Shown: positions 50,401 to 58,723, counted from the stretch's first letter. The stretch: 64,000 bases of DNA from an uncultured Bacteroides sp. (GCA_902388495.1 CABMPP010000011.1:1-64000); one strand, 5' to 3'. Translations and numbers: made by a program. Notes: a model not told the origin generated them from the letters alone.

Positions 50401-51753
50401 ATGGTGGGTATTCTGCTGGCCGTTATCCTGCTGTTTGTGCTGTGGCTGGGGTATTACATCCTCAACTTCCGCAAACGCCTGGTCGACCGCTGGAATTTGG
50501 AGCAGGTACTCGAAATCAATGGAAGGGTATTTAAGGCATCCTTGCTGCCCGTCACGGAGACGGAAGAAATGTTGCAACGCGAAGAAGATACCCTGAAAGA
50601 AATTCCGTTGCAGATTGTAAACTCGGCTTTCGATGCCGTGAACGAGTTGTTGAGCATCGACCGGCTGAGCATCGCAGTTTATAATGAAGCGACCCATCGC
50701 CTGGAATATACATCCAATCCGGCAGAGGACACTACAGCCGAAGAAGAAATGCCCTGGAAGGTTTTCATGAAGCGTTGCTTTGAACAACAGACGTATCTGA
50801 CTGAAAAGGGAATGCAAGCATTGCCGCTCATTGTAGATGCCGGGAGTGCCTGCCGCTGCATCGGTGTGCTGTGCCTGGAACGCCGGGAGGGAACGGAGCA
50901 GGAGACCGACCATCTGCTGCTGGAATTGATTGCGCGATATGTGGCTATTGTCATCTTCAATGCAGTGGTGAAGCTTGCCACAAAATACCGGGATATCGAA
51001 ACTGCCCAGGATGAAGCCCGACGCGCTTCGTGGGAAGACAGCCTGCTGCATGTGCAGAATATGGTGCTGGATAACTGCCTTTCCACCATCAAGCATGAAA
51101 CGATTTATTATCCGAATAAAATCAAGCAACTGATAGGGAAACTTCGTTCCGGACAACCGACAGAGGATGAAGAACGCGAGACTGTGGCTGCCATCAGTGA
51201 ACTGATAGAGTATTATAAAGGTATATTTACGATACTCAGTTCGTGCGCTTCCCGTCAACTGGAAGAAGTAACTTTCCGCCGGACGGTGATAGCTGTGCCG
51301 CAACTGATGGCTGCTGCCGAGAAGTATTTTCGTAAAGCAAGCAAGGGGAGCAAATTGCGAATAGACCTCCATGTGGCGGTGCAGGACGAACGGGTGGTGG
51401 GTGATTGGAATCAATTGCGTTTCCTACTGGAGAACCTAATAGACGAAGCCCTTTCCGCTCCTTTGGATGGAGACCTTTATCTGACGGCAATAGAGGAGGA
51501 TGAATTTGTACGCTTTTTATTTACAGATATGCGCAGGGAGAAAACCCGTGAAGAGTTGAACCAATTGTTCTATCCCAATCTGGCACGTATGACGGCCGGC
51601 GAGAAGGGCGAGTTGCGTGGTACGGAGTATCTGGTTTGCAAGCAGATTATTCGCGACCACGACGAGTACGCCGGACGCCGGGGATGCCGCATCAATGCCG
51701 AAGCGGGTAAAGAAGGAGGTTTCACTGTGTATTTCACACTACCGAAAAAATAG
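47407..51753 (+). CDS. Giant sensor protein with two tandem lipoprotein/TM/kinase-like modules (DUF5112/DUF5113-like)
   Basis: 1448 residues in two similar halves. Half one has a lipobox (MLAGLLYLCTAMVSC), a helical TPR-like sensor, one membrane helix (about 437-457), a possible phospho-acceptor His596 and an intact ATPase (N box about 702, G1 DNGCGL about 737, G2 GSGFGLMNC about 777). Half two begins with another lipobox-like sequence (LSLGVSSC, Cys842), a sensor and a helix at 999-1020. It then has a GAF-like domain and KHETIYYP (His1230), and ends in a degenerate ATPase lacking a clear D-x-G-x-G. The frame is continuous. Its response-regulator gene starts 3 bp later. This resembles two sensors fused end to end. 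Confidence 0.75.
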   Translation: MKRLSSIMLAGLLYLCTAMVSCVGTAPTKEVRLIDSLNQAAYTYRYKDLDSSCHAASRAYREVSLYKQGKAEACNNLGFCAFMRMDFEQAEKYHLEVYDLTKNELELLIADIGLMKIYQRTALNKEFYDYRNSALRRMKRIAEDNNLFVDKHERLRLNYARSEFYIVSAVYYYYLQQRPEAVASINEVPENEELLADTNQLLYYHYIKGSAALCEGETPDEQRLREFDELYTTWRLASRKGYLYFEGNGVQGLANLMASPDNYEFFQDRRSHALTRFGVPVDSLLPMRLGQLALQKFRQYNDLYQIAGAYVSIGKYLNAHGKYTEALDTLTLALECVNDHHRRFYDCHDSLDWLKAFDRRDTICAEKAWIEHKLKTVPEWISRIREQLSVTYAGLEMKEKSDYNRNIYLDILEDTRQDKELESRYQALEKESRQLNALLSLVIVGFVLVFVFFWFFNKRSKTRSKLHLQRLQLMLDICQKITASIPTDAQTEEEIIDAIQTAVCPELEKLFGVKDIRIEGSQVIFPHKMGKEEQAMLRVITPYIQWALDNGMTSISLGDERRRLEKQRYIYEQHIAGNKRQNLIKKACMSIVNGIHPYIDRIINEVHKLTQKGFIEDERIKREKYQYIDELVTTINEYNDILALWIKMKQGTLSLNIEGFELNELFELIRKGNRAFEMKHQRLEVQPTDAWVKADKALTLFMINTLAENARKYTPQGGTVKVYARRAENYVEISVEDNGCGLSAEDVARIVGEKVYDSKAIGMNDAPDKEELRKNKGSGFGLMNCKGIIEKYRKTNDLFKVCLFDVESTLGEGSRFYFRLPAGVRKTLSVLLLVLSLGVSSCQNRAESAAPESMEQDSLVLAAQDEYEVLLDHASDYANEAYYCNVDGEYEMALQYVDSAMHCLNEHYKQYASSPQRYMTLTGEGAPAELDWWNEMFNSDFHVILDIRNEAAVSFLALKQWDAYSYNNAAYTTMYKLLGEDQSLEDYCRQLERSTNNKMVGILLAVILLFVLWLGYYILNFRKRLVDRWNLEQVLEINGRVFKASLLPVTETEEMLQREEDTLKEIPLQIVNSAFDAVNELLSIDRLSIAVYNEATHRLEYTSNPAEDTTAEEEMPWKVFMKRCFEQQTYLTEKGMQALPLIVDAGSACRCIGVLCLERREGTEQETDHLLLELIARYVAIVIFNAVVKLATKYRDIETAQDEARRASWEDSLLHVQNMVLDNCLSTIKHETIYYPNKIKQLIGKLRSGQPTEDEERETVAAISELIEYYKGIFTILSSCASRQLEEVTFRRTVIAVPQLMAAAEKYFRKASKGSKLRIDLHVAVQDERVVGDWNQLRFLLENLIDEALSAPLDGDLYLTAIEEDEFVRFLFTDMRREKTREELNQLFYPNLARMTAGEKGELRGTEYLVCKQIIRDHDEYAGRRGCRINAEAGKEGGFTVYFTLPKK

Positions 51754-51756
51754 AAT

Positions 51757-52485
51757 ATGGAAGACAAGAAATTTAAAGTTATCATCGTTGAGGATGTTAA
51801 GTTGGAACTGAAAGGTACGGAAGAAATCTTCCGTCACGAAATTCCCAATGCAGAAGTCATAGGCACTGCCATGACCGAACAAGAGTTCTGGACATTGATT
51901 GAGGCGGGTGTTCCCGATCTCGTCCTGCTCGATTTAGGGTTGGGAGGTTCCACCACTATCGGCGTAGATATCTGCCGGAATATCTTCAAACGTTATCCGG
52001 GAGTACATGTACTGATATTTACCGGAGAGATTCTGAATGAGAAATTATGGGTCGATGTACTCGAAGCCGGAGCAGACGGCATTATTCTGAAGACCGGTGA
52101 GCTGCTTACCAAGACGGATGTACAGGCCGTGATGGATGGCAAAAAGCTGGTTTTCAATTATCCGATCCTGGAGAAGATAGTAGAGCGCTTTAAAAAATCG
52201 GTTTTGAATGATGCCAAACGCCAGGAAGCTGTCATCAGCTACGACATCGACGAATATGACGAACGTTTCCTGCGTCATCTGGCATTGGGGTACACCAAGG
52301 AGATGATTGCCAATCTGAAGGGTATGCCGTTCGGAGTGAAATCGTTGGAGAAGCGACAGAATGACCTGGTAGGGCGTCTTTTTCCACCCAGCGAACGAGT
52401 GGGGGTGAATGCCACGCGCCTGGCAGTGCGCGCACTGGAACTTCGCATCCTGGACATTGACAACCTGGAACCGGACGACGAATAA
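51757..52485 (+). CDS. Response regulator paired with the giant sensor
   Basis: 242 residues. The receiver domain has acidic VEDVK (about 10-14), phospho-acceptor Asp59 in LVLLDLGLGG, and Lys in ILKTGELL. After it, a helical C-terminal domain (about residues 160-242: DEYDERFLRHLALGYTKEMIANLKGMPFGVKSLEKRQNDLVGRLFP) resembles a LuxR-like helix-turn-helix, unlike OmpR-type regulators. It lies 3 bp after the sensor gene, so they form one operon. Targets are unknown. Confidence 0.82.
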   Translation: MEDKKFKVIIVEDVKLELKGTEEIFRHEIPNAEVIGTAMTEQEFWTLIEAGVPDLVLLDLGLGGSTTIGVDICRNIFKRYPGVHVLIFTGEILNEKLWVDVLEAGADGIILKTGELLTKTDVQAVMDGKKLVFNYPILEKIVERFKKSVLNDAKRQEAVISYDIDEYDERFLRHLALGYTKEMIANLKGMPFGVKSLEKRQNDLVGRLFPPSERVGVNATRLAVRALELRILDIDNLEPDDE

Positions 52486-52506
52486 GTTTTATTTTAAATT
52501 CGACCT

Positions 52507-53961
52507 ATGAGGAATAAATGGCGCATGCCACATCCCGCAACGATGTTCTTCCTGCTGACGCTGGCAGTCATCCTTTTGTCCTGGATATTCGATGTCTATG
52601 GCCTGAAGGTGGTGTTGCCACAGACGGGAGAGGAGATACGCGTGCAGAGCTTGCTGAGTCCGGAAGGCATCCGCTGGCTGTTGCGTCATGTCATAACCAA
52701 CTTCACTGGGTTTGCTCCGCTGGGATTGGTGATTGTGGCGATGTTCGGCATCGGGGTGGCGCAGCATTCGGGTTTCATTGATGCCTGCATCCGTAGAGGG
52801 GTGCGGCGGCAACGTGATCCCTGGCGCATTATTCTTTGGGTGATTGTGTTAGGGTTGTTGTCCAATGTAGTGGGAGATGCAGGGTACATCATCTTGCTGC
52901 CTATAGCTGCAACGCTGTTCCAGTCCGTCGGACTGCATCCCGTAGGAGGCATCATTGCGGCGTATATCTCCGTGTCCTGCGGATATAGCGCCAATATCTT
53001 CCTGAGTACCCTGGATGCCATGCTTTCTGCAACGACGCAAGAGGCGGCCGATATGGTAAATATAGCTCCCGGACAAACGGGACCGTTGTGCAATTATTAT
53101 TTTCTGTTCGCTTCGGCTTTTCTGCTTGCATTCATTATTTATTATATCACCCGTAAGAGCTTGTTGCCGCGGCTGGGCACGTATGAAGGCGATATCTGTT
53201 TTAATGGCTACAAGCAATTGTCGCGCAAGGAGCGGAGGGCGATGATAAGTGCGGTCACTGTGGGTTTGCTGTATGCGGCAATTATATTATGGGCTACTTT
53301 TTCTTCATGGGGAATATTGCGGAGTGTCAATGGCGGTCTGATCCGTTCTCCGTTCATTGTCGGCATCCTGTTCCTGATTTCTTTGGGTATAGGGCTGATG
53401 GGGATGGTGTATGGATTTGCTTCCGGTCGCTACCGTACGGACGGTGATGTGATTGAGGGGCTGACTCAGCCTATGAAACTACTTGGCGTTTATTTCGTGA
53501 TAGCTTTCTTTGCTTCGCAGATGTTTGCCTGCTTTGAGTATTCCCATCTGGATAAATGCATTGCCATTATGGGAGCGGATTTGCTCTCTTCCGTTCGTTT
53601 GGGCAGCCTGTGGATATTGATTCTATTCATCTTATTCACGGCTCTGGTCAATCTCATCATGGTGTCTGCTACGGCAAAGTGGACTTTTATGGCTTTCATC
53701 TTTGTGCCGGTATTGGCCGGTATGGGCATTTCTCCGGATATGGCGCAATGCGCTTTCCGTATCGGCGACAGTGCCACAAATGCCATCACGCCTTTTATGT
53801 TCTACATGCCGCTGGTGCTGACTTATATGCAGCAATACGACAAGCAGTCCACGTACGGCTCCCTGCTTAAATACACGTGGAGGTACTCGCTGGCCATTCT
53901 CCTGGCTTGGACGGCATTGTTCGTACTTTGGTATATCAGCGGCTTGCCATTGGGACTATAG
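52507..53961 (+). CDS. AbgT-family transporter
   Basis: 484 residues with about 11-12 hydrophobic segments. The segment GVAQHSGFIDACIRRGVRR near residue 80, the motif NVVGDAGYIILLPIAATLF and the late TALVNLIMVSATAKWTFMAFIFVPVLAGMGISPDMAQCAFRIGDSATNAITPFMFYMPLVL match the AbgT (aminobenzoyl-glutamate transporter) family. Members import or export folate catabolites or sulfonamides. It follows the response regulator by 21 bp and may be under its control, but this is inference. Confidence 0.9.
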   Translation: MRNKWRMPHPATMFFLLTLAVILLSWIFDVYGLKVVLPQTGEEIRVQSLLSPEGIRWLLRHVITNFTGFAPLGLVIVAMFGIGVAQHSGFIDACIRRGVRRQRDPWRIILWVIVLGLLSNVVGDAGYIILLPIAATLFQSVGLHPVGGIIAAYISVSCGYSANIFLSTLDAMLSATTQEAADMVNIAPGQTGPLCNYYFLFASAFLLAFIIYYITRKSLLPRLGTYEGDICFNGYKQLSRKERRAMISAVTVGLLYAAIILWATFSSWGILRSVNGGLIRSPFIVGILFLISLGIGLMGMVYGFASGRYRTDGDVIEGLTQPMKLLGVYFVIAFFASQMFACFEYSHLDKCIAIMGADLLSSVRLGSLWILILFILFTALVNLIMVSATAKWTFMAFIFVPVLAGMGISPDMAQCAFRIGDSATNAITPFMFYMPLVLTYMQQYDKQSTYGSLLKYTWRYSLAILLAWTALFVLWYISGLPLGL

Positions 53962-54654
53962 CACTACTACTTCAACATCATAGCCGATAAAAAGGCCGCT
54001 TTCAATGACACCGGTGATTGATTTCAGCTCCCGTTCTAAATCGGGAGCGATATCTCTGAAACGGACATCAAGAATGAAATTACCATTCTCTGTGAAGATG
54101 GGGCCATCTTTTCCACCGGCAAGGCGCAAGGTTATTTCGGAAGCACCCAATTGGCGTATTTCGTTTTCTACAAGATTGAGGGCACCGGGGAAAACTTCTA
54201 CCGGTATGGGGAAATTGCATCCTAATTTGTTGACTATTTTACTTTTATCGATAACAATGTAGCTTTTGCCACTGCTTTTAATCAGAAGTTTTTCCTTAAA
54301 CATTGCTCCTCCGCGTCCTTTTATCAGGTTGTGCTGAGGATCTACTTCATCGGCTCCGTCAAACGTCCAATCCGGCTGCTTGCTCCAAAGGGTGGTTTGC
54401 GGTATGCCAAGTTGTACGCATGTCATGGAAATCTCTGTAGAAGCCGGAATGACTTCTATGTGCAGAGCCTCTTTGCGAATCCGTTCGGCCAATGCCAATA
54501 AAGTAAGATAGACGGTAGATCCGGAGCCTGCCCCGATGATATCGCCTTCTTTGGCCAATTGTGCCATTTCATGGGCAACAAGTTCCTTGCTTACTCTGTT
54601 TGTAATCGGGGCCGACCACTGCAGATGCTTTATCAACTGATTATCCCATTTCAT
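53956..54654 (-). CDS. rpiA: Ribose-5-phosphate isomerase A
   Basis: 232 residues. It interconverts ribose 5-phosphate and ribulose 5-phosphate in the pentose phosphate pathway. Conserved motifs are IIGAGSGSTVYLTL, WTFDGADEVDPQHNLIKGRGGAMFKEKLL and VIDKSKIVNKLG. Length is typical. It converges with the AbgT gene, overlapping it by 6 bp at the 3' ends. A small gene lies just upstream on the same strand. Confidence 0.96.
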   Translation of the reverse strand: MKWDNQLIKHLQWSAPITNRVSKELVAHEMAQLAKEGDIIGAGSGSTVYLTLLALAERIRKEALHIEVIPASTEISMTCVQLGIPQTTLWSKQPDWTFDGADEVDPQHNLIKGRGGAMFKEKLLIKSSGKSYIVIDKSKIVNKLGCNFPIPVEVFPGALNLVENEIRQLGASEITLRLAGGKDGPIFTENGNFILDVRFRDIAPDLERELKSITGVIESGLFIGYDVEVVVL

Positions 54655-54665
54655 GCCTCTTGGAT

Positions 54666-54836
54666 TTATTCGTTGTTATCTTCTTCATCATCAGTCAGGT
54701 TGTTAAGCTCTACTTCGAGATCGACCAACTCTTTTTCCCAAATCTTCCGGACTTGCTCCGGTGTATCTTTCGGAGCTTCTTTGATGCGTTTCTGAGCTAA
54801 TGAAACCTCATGCTCCAATTGTGAACGTCTACTCAT
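54666..54836 (-). CDS. Small acidic coiled-coil protein, 56 residues
   Basis: Starts MSRRSQLEHEVSLAQKRIKE and ends LTDDEEDNNE, with a stop at 54666-54668. The central part alternates charged and hydrophobic residues (VRKIWEKELVDLEVEL), suggesting a short coiled coil. It is 11 bp upstream of rpiA on the same strand, so the two are probably co-transcribed. I do not recognise a family and no function can be inferred. Confidence 0.6.
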   Translation of the reverse strand: MSRRSQLEHEVSLAQKRIKEAPKDTPEQVRKIWEKELVDLEVELNNLTDDEEDNNE

Positions 54837-54983
54837 ACTCTTTATTTTTATTGTTTATAGTAAAACAAGTATTCAGTTGTAAATGTTCTGGAAAATTTAT
54901 ATAGAAAAGATGGATCTTAATCATTCTTCCTCAATGGTAAAGGGGATTTTCTCTATAAGCAACAAATATTTTAGATATAAAAA

Positions 54984-55014
54984 TTTGCAGTATTCGTAAA
55001 AAAGCGTACCTTTG
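54984..55014 (+). promoter_or_regulatory. tRNA-Arg promoter
   Basis: A -33 TTTG (54984-54987) and a -7 TACCTTTG (55007-55014) are separated by 19 bp, an excellent match to the Bacteroides consensus. The tRNA begins 16 bp later. Confidence 0.8.
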
Positions 55015-55030
55015 CACCGCAATTAAGGAT

Positions 55031-55104
<74 letters not shown>

Positions 55105-55323
55105 CAAAGTAAAACCGTAGATGTTTGTTTGTCAAATGTTTACGGTTTTCTTGTTTCTGGAATAGTCCGCATTTTGTCCGCATTCATATTTTGAGAAGGA
55201 AAAGCTGGGGAATGATGCCCAACTTACATTATAGGTTTTGTTCCCTCGCTGATTTTAGGCGTTGGGACATATCCTGCTTCCTATTTTCTTCTTAATCTCT
55301 GAGATATTTCTATTTATTGAATA
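55105..55323. other. tRNA-proximal junction of the accessory region
   Basis: No gene is seen. A hairpin with stem AAAACCGTA/TACGGTTTT (about 55112-55150) may end the tRNA transcript. The words GTCCGCATT and GTCCGCATT recur 11 bp apart at about 55166-55185, resembling short integrase arm-type repeats. The true att core cannot be set without the other end. Confidence 0.4.
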
Positions 55324-55632
55324 TTACCTCAAATCCTTTAACTCATAGAAATTTCCATCTATATGTATTGTCGTTCCGACAGTCTCAAAAGAGATTTGCT
55401 CTCTCACCATACCTCCAAGCGAATTCTTAGCTCCGTAATCAAGTTCCCAATTTACAGTATATTCCCCATCTTTTGTATATTTTTCACTGTATATTTTAAA
55501 TGAATCAGGGTCTTTTAGTATATGGTTGAAGTAGGCTTTATATGTTGTTCTTCCTTCAGATACCGCTTTGTCGCAAGCTGTAAACAGCATTATTGGCAGA
55601 ATTGCTACCAGTATAAATAAAAACTTCTTCAT
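55324..55632 (-). CDS. Small lipoprotein of the prophage lysogeny operon
   Basis: 102 residues. The N-terminal signal MKKFLFILVAILPIMLFTAC has a lipobox Cys20, so it should be exported and lipid-anchored. The mature part is about 80 residues, polar with several strands (YTVNWELDYGAKNSLGG, EQISFETVGTTIHIDGNFYEL). It is encoded 4 bp after the nuclease-like gene and shares its transcript with the repressor, so it would be made in the lysogen. A surface role such as blocking phage entry is inferred from context. No family is recognised. Confidence 0.6.
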   Translation of the reverse strand: MKKFLFILVAILPIMLFTACDKAVSEGRTTYKAYFNHILKDPDSFKIYSEKYTKDGEYTVNWELDYGAKNSLGGMVREQISFETVGTTIHIDGNFYELKDLR

Positions 55633-55636
55633 AATC

Positions 55637-57097
55637 TTAAATATTTAGTTTGTTCTTTAACTCGTTGAATAAATCGGAGGTTTCCATGTCTGACCAAGCA
55701 TATCTCCTGTATCTACTTCGGTCGAATCCTTGCATCTTTTCATATACAAAAAGATAAAACTTGTCGCATAAGACAATCACCGAAGATTCAAGTAATCTGG
55801 CATAGGAACGAGCTTGTAGAAATGCCTCTTCTATTTCTTGATTGTTCTTCATATAGAGTTTTGCTTCAATCAAGACATTTGCTTTTATATCATCTTCTTT
55901 CCCGTTATAGTGAAGAATGTAATCAGGGAATATTCTATGCCCTCTTCCTGCTTTTAAAGAAAGTTGTCGAATGAAATCTTTATTCTCATGCAATCCCATA
56001 GCATTTAGCAATGGTTCTAACAACAGCTTTTCTACATCATGCTCAAGCTCTATATTTACGTTTTGGGGTAGGGTAGGAGCATATAATTTGGGCAAGGCTT
56101 CTGTGTCAAATCCTTTATCTTCTATCATGCGAATAAGTTCTGAATAATCCTCGCTACTCATCGGCCATCCGTTTACACCCTGGAACTTTTTTCTAATAAG
56201 CGGATGCTTAGAAAAATATTCATCAGCCTGAAGTTCTTTTAAGGTAATATGCGGTATTTCTATTTTCCCACTTATGTAGGTGTTACTATAATAGTGAAAA
56301 AATGGGTCTACCACACCATCTGTTTGCGCTATCCAAATGCAAGTAATTGCGCTAATAGGGAATGTTTCGTAATGAACGAGAATATCTCCTTTTCTTGTTT
56401 CTGGATTGGCTTGCCAAAATGAGCTGTTTAAACTCTGCTCTTCTGGTGATATAAGCCCACCTATAAACCAAGATTGTGCAGGTTTGGGGATGTTTGTTAT
56501 TTCTTTTGAAGTGTAATTATGCGCAAAGTCATATAAGAAAGCGCATAACTCAGCAGGAGACAGATTGTTTTCTATTCTGAACTGATAGAATACTTCACAT
56601 AGTTGCCAGTAATACACACACCTTGCTCTATAGTCAGATTTCTTAGGCATAGACGGTAATTCTATCTCAAATGTGTCAGCTATCTTGTTTAAATCAAACT
56701 GCCTGCATACAAATAAATTTGGGAAGAAATATTCTGGTGCATAATAATATAGCAAAAAGGAAATGACGGAGTTTGCTTGCAGCATTAACTGATAATCTCC
56801 GTGATTAATATAAGACTCTCCTTCGACTTTGATGCCTAAGGTAATAAGGTTATTGTATAGTGCTTTTGCCTCTTGGGCATTATTAGGATTTCTGTATTCC
56901 GATATTCCATAACAGAATATAGCTTCACAAGCTTCTTTAAAATCGGATTCGCTTATAAATTTCGCAAATGCAGAATTGTATTTAACGAACAAATCATATT
57001 CTGACATATTCTCTGCTGCATCTGCAAACTCCTTTATGACTTTTTGTCCGTCAGGGAGTTGCTTATATAAATTCCATGTGTATTGTTCGAACTTCAT
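55637..57097 (-). CDS. EVE/PUA-like plus PD-(D/E)XK nuclease-like protein (candidate defence effector)
   Basis: 486 residues, three parts. A helical N-terminal region (about 1-205) contains VISFLLYYYAPEYFFPN. An EVE/PUA-like domain (about 208-325) reads SWFIGG ... RKGDILVHYET ... HPLIRKKFQGVNGWPMSSEDYSEL; its ending is a common EVE hallmark. A nuclease-like domain (about 350-455) reads FPDYILHY ... NVLIEAKLYM, with Asp392, Glu411 and Lys413 as the PD-x-EAK triad, as in HsdR-type restriction subunits. It is encoded 4 bp after the repressor gene, so it is probably expressed in the lysogen. A role in restricting modified or incoming DNA is inference; the family is not named. Confidence 0.6.
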   Translation of the reverse strand: MKFEQYTWNLYKQLPDGQKVIKEFADAAENMSEYDLFVKYNSAFAKFISESDFKEACEAIFCYGISEYRNPNNAQEAKALYNNLITLGIKVEGESYINHGDYQLMLQANSVISFLLYYYAPEYFFPNLFVCRQFDLNKIADTFEIELPSMPKKSDYRARCVYYWQLCEVFYQFRIENNLSPAELCAFLYDFAHNYTSKEITNIPKPAQSWFIGGLISPEEQSLNSSFWQANPETRKGDILVHYETFPISAITCIWIAQTDGVVDPFFHYYSNTYISGKIEIPHITLKELQADEYFSKHPLIRKKFQGVNGWPMSSEDYSELIRMIEDKGFDTEALPKLYAPTLPQNVNIELEHDVEKLLLEPLLNAMGLHENKDFIRQLSLKAGRGHRIFPDYILHYNGKEDDIKANVLIEAKLYMKNNQEIEEAFLQARSYARLLESSVIVLCDKFYLFVYEKMQGFDRSRYRRYAWSDMETSDLFNELKNKLNI

Positions 57098-57101
57098 AGA
57101 A

Positions 57102-57860
57102 TTACCAACCTTTGTCTGTTAGTATTTTGATAACTTTCCAGACAGAGACAATCATATTTTTAGGAAGCTCTTCATCTGCTACATTAGGATTGTGAGAGTG
57201 GCACCAAACATACTCTTTAGGGTTCTCTTCATACTTATTAATCTCTTTTGTTATCCTACGGCCGTCAGATAGCTCAATTACGAATATGTTCCCATACCCG
57301 AAATACTCTTTCCAATTGGAAACCTCACGAATTTGCAACAGACTTCCGGGCGGAATTGTAGGTATCATACTGTTTCCTGATTGATATATGGCTCTGTCAT
57401 CATCTTGGGCATTGACAAATGGAACATACCCTTCAACGAACTGTGGTTCACTTACTATGTCATTTCTTGAATGTACACCTCCTACGCTATCAACATGAAT
57501 GACTGGGACAAGCTTGTAATTAACATCGTTAGGAATAGATTCTTCTTGAGATAAGATACATCTTTGTGTTGGAGAAAAATCCACAAGCATTTCCTTTTCT
57601 CCAGTAAGAAGCCACTCTATATTAAAAATGTTGTACGTATTGCAGAATCTTTTAAGAAAAGACTCTGTTAAGTATTTGACATTTCCATTAAGCGCATTAC
57701 TTATAGTTACTTGATTGTTATATCCCATCTGTTCTGCAATATCTTTTTGCGTAGATTTCTGGGAGACTCTTTCTGTTGAAATCAAATATGCTATTGCTTT
57801 CTTAAGTCGCTCTAATCTAACAGAAGTAATTGCTTTTTTTAGTTCTTCCCTATTTATCAT
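57102..57860 (-). CDS. Prophage repressor (HTH plus S24-like peptidase domain)
   Basis: 252 residues. The HTH lies about residues 36-60 (STQKDIAEQMGYNNQVTISNALNG). The C-terminal S24/LexA-like domain has Ser164 in SGNSMIPTIPPGSLL and Lys205 in RRITKEINKY, the catalytic Ser-Lys pair. The usual Ala-Gly cleavage bond is not obvious (VDSVGGVHSRN, residues 123-132), so autocleavage is uncertain. It should silence the plus-strand early operon. Three CTAA-N5-TTAG palindromes flank its start and the early promoter. It heads the minus-strand lysogeny operon. Confidence 0.85.
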   Translation of the reverse strand: MINREELKKAITSVRLERLKKAIAYLISTERVSQKSTQKDIAEQMGYNNQVTISNALNGNVKYLTESFLKRFCNTYNIFNIEWLLTGEKEMLVDFSPTQRCILSQEESIPNDVNYKLVPVIHVDSVGGVHSRNDIVSEPQFVEGYVPFVNAQDDDRAIYQSGNSMIPTIPPGSLLQIREVSNWKEYFGYGNIFVIELSDGRRITKEINKYEENPKEYVWCHSHNPNVADEELPKNMIVSVWKVIKILTDKGW

Positions 57861-57878
57861 AACTGTATGTTGTTTATC

Positions 57879-58062
57879 CTAATATAATTAGTATTTATGC
57901 GCAAATGAAATAATGAATATTTTTATTGTTGTGCTGGCTATCTCATGATTGAGCCTTACTACTCATATAATAATGAGTAAATAAAGTAATCGTTAAACAA
58001 TGTTATATACTAAATATTTTAGGATGTAAAAGTGTATAGTACTAAAAAAGTTAGTATATTTG
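57879..58062. promoter_or_regulatory. Divergent operator/promoter region of the prophage switch
   Basis: CTAA-N5-TTAG occurs three times: 57879-57891, 58010-58022 and 58042-58054. The last abuts TATATTTG (58055-58062), a -7 box for the plus-strand early operon, so binding there would block it. A different palindrome, TACTCAT-N6-ATGAGTA, lies at 57960-57979, with the related CTCATGATTGAG at 57942-57953; it may bind a second regulator. Confidence 0.65.
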
Positions 58063-58154
58063 CATCGTCAAACAGTGATAACGTAATCACTTTTGCAAAG
58101 AACGTCATTTTTGAGATTATAAACAATAGTATAAACATATTAAATCACACGATT

Positions 58155-58487
58155 ATGAGCACGAATTTTAAGAATCAGATGAAAGAGGTCATGAGTTTAG
58201 CATGGTCTTTCGTAAAGAGAAACGGTTTTTCTATGAGCGAAGCCTTGAAAGTAGCCTGGGCAAACATGAAGTTGAAGGCTCAAATGAAGAGCCGGATTGT
58301 GAAGTTCTACTTTAAGAAAGTGGACGGCTCTGTACGCGAAGCATACGGTACGCTGAACGAGAAGTTAATGCCGGCTATCACTGGCACCGATAAGAGAGCG
58401 AAGAACGACACTGTTCAATGCTACTATGATACTGAGCGCGGTAAGTTTAGAAGCTACAAGAAAGCTAACCTTTTAAATATCGCATAG
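58155..58487 (+). CDS. SH3-barrel-like (WYL_2/DUF2693-type) phage protein
   Basis: 110 residues from ATG 58155; an earlier GTG at 58032 lies upstream of the promoter and is not used. The N-terminal helices (NFKNQMKEVMSLAWSFVKRNGFSMSEALKVAWANMKLKAQMKS) are followed by strands (IVKFYFKKVDGSVREAYGTL, TVQCYYDTERGKFRSYKKANLLNI). This matches small SH3-barrel proteins common in Bacteroides mobile elements. The start follows the leader CACACGATTATG. It is the first gene of the plus-strand early operon. The biochemical role is unknown. Confidence 0.65.
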   Translation: MSTNFKNQMKEVMSLAWSFVKRNGFSMSEALKVAWANMKLKAQMKSRIVKFYFKKVDGSVREAYGTLNEKLMPAITGTDKRAKNDTVQCYYDTERGKFRSYKKANLLNIA

Positions 58488-58489
58488 CC

Positions 58490-58723
58490 ATGAAAGAAAT
58501 AGAGAAGAAACTGGATGATCTCTACGCTGAACTTGACAGCGTGCAGCACATGAGCGAAGAAGCAGTATGCTTGACGTACAACGTTGATCGAAAGCAAGAA
58601 TATATCCAGCTAATAATCGAAGAGATTGACAGCCTCGAAGACCAACTCGAAGAACTTGAGGCTTATGAAGATCGAGAAACAAATTACAGGCGAACGGCAG
58701 ATATGCCATGCCTGTGTTGGTAA
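58490..58723 (+). CDS. Small coiled-coil protein
   Basis: 77 residues, strongly helical and acidic (KEIEKKLDDLYAELDSVQ, IIEEIDSLEDQLEELEAYED), with a Cys-containing tail (MPCLCW). It starts 2 bp after the previous stop, so is translated from the same transcript. No family or function is recognised. Confidence 0.5.
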   Translation: MKEIEKKLDDLYAELDSVQHMSEEAVCLTYNVDRKQEYIQLIIEEIDSLEDQLEELEAYEDRETNYRRTADMPCLCW

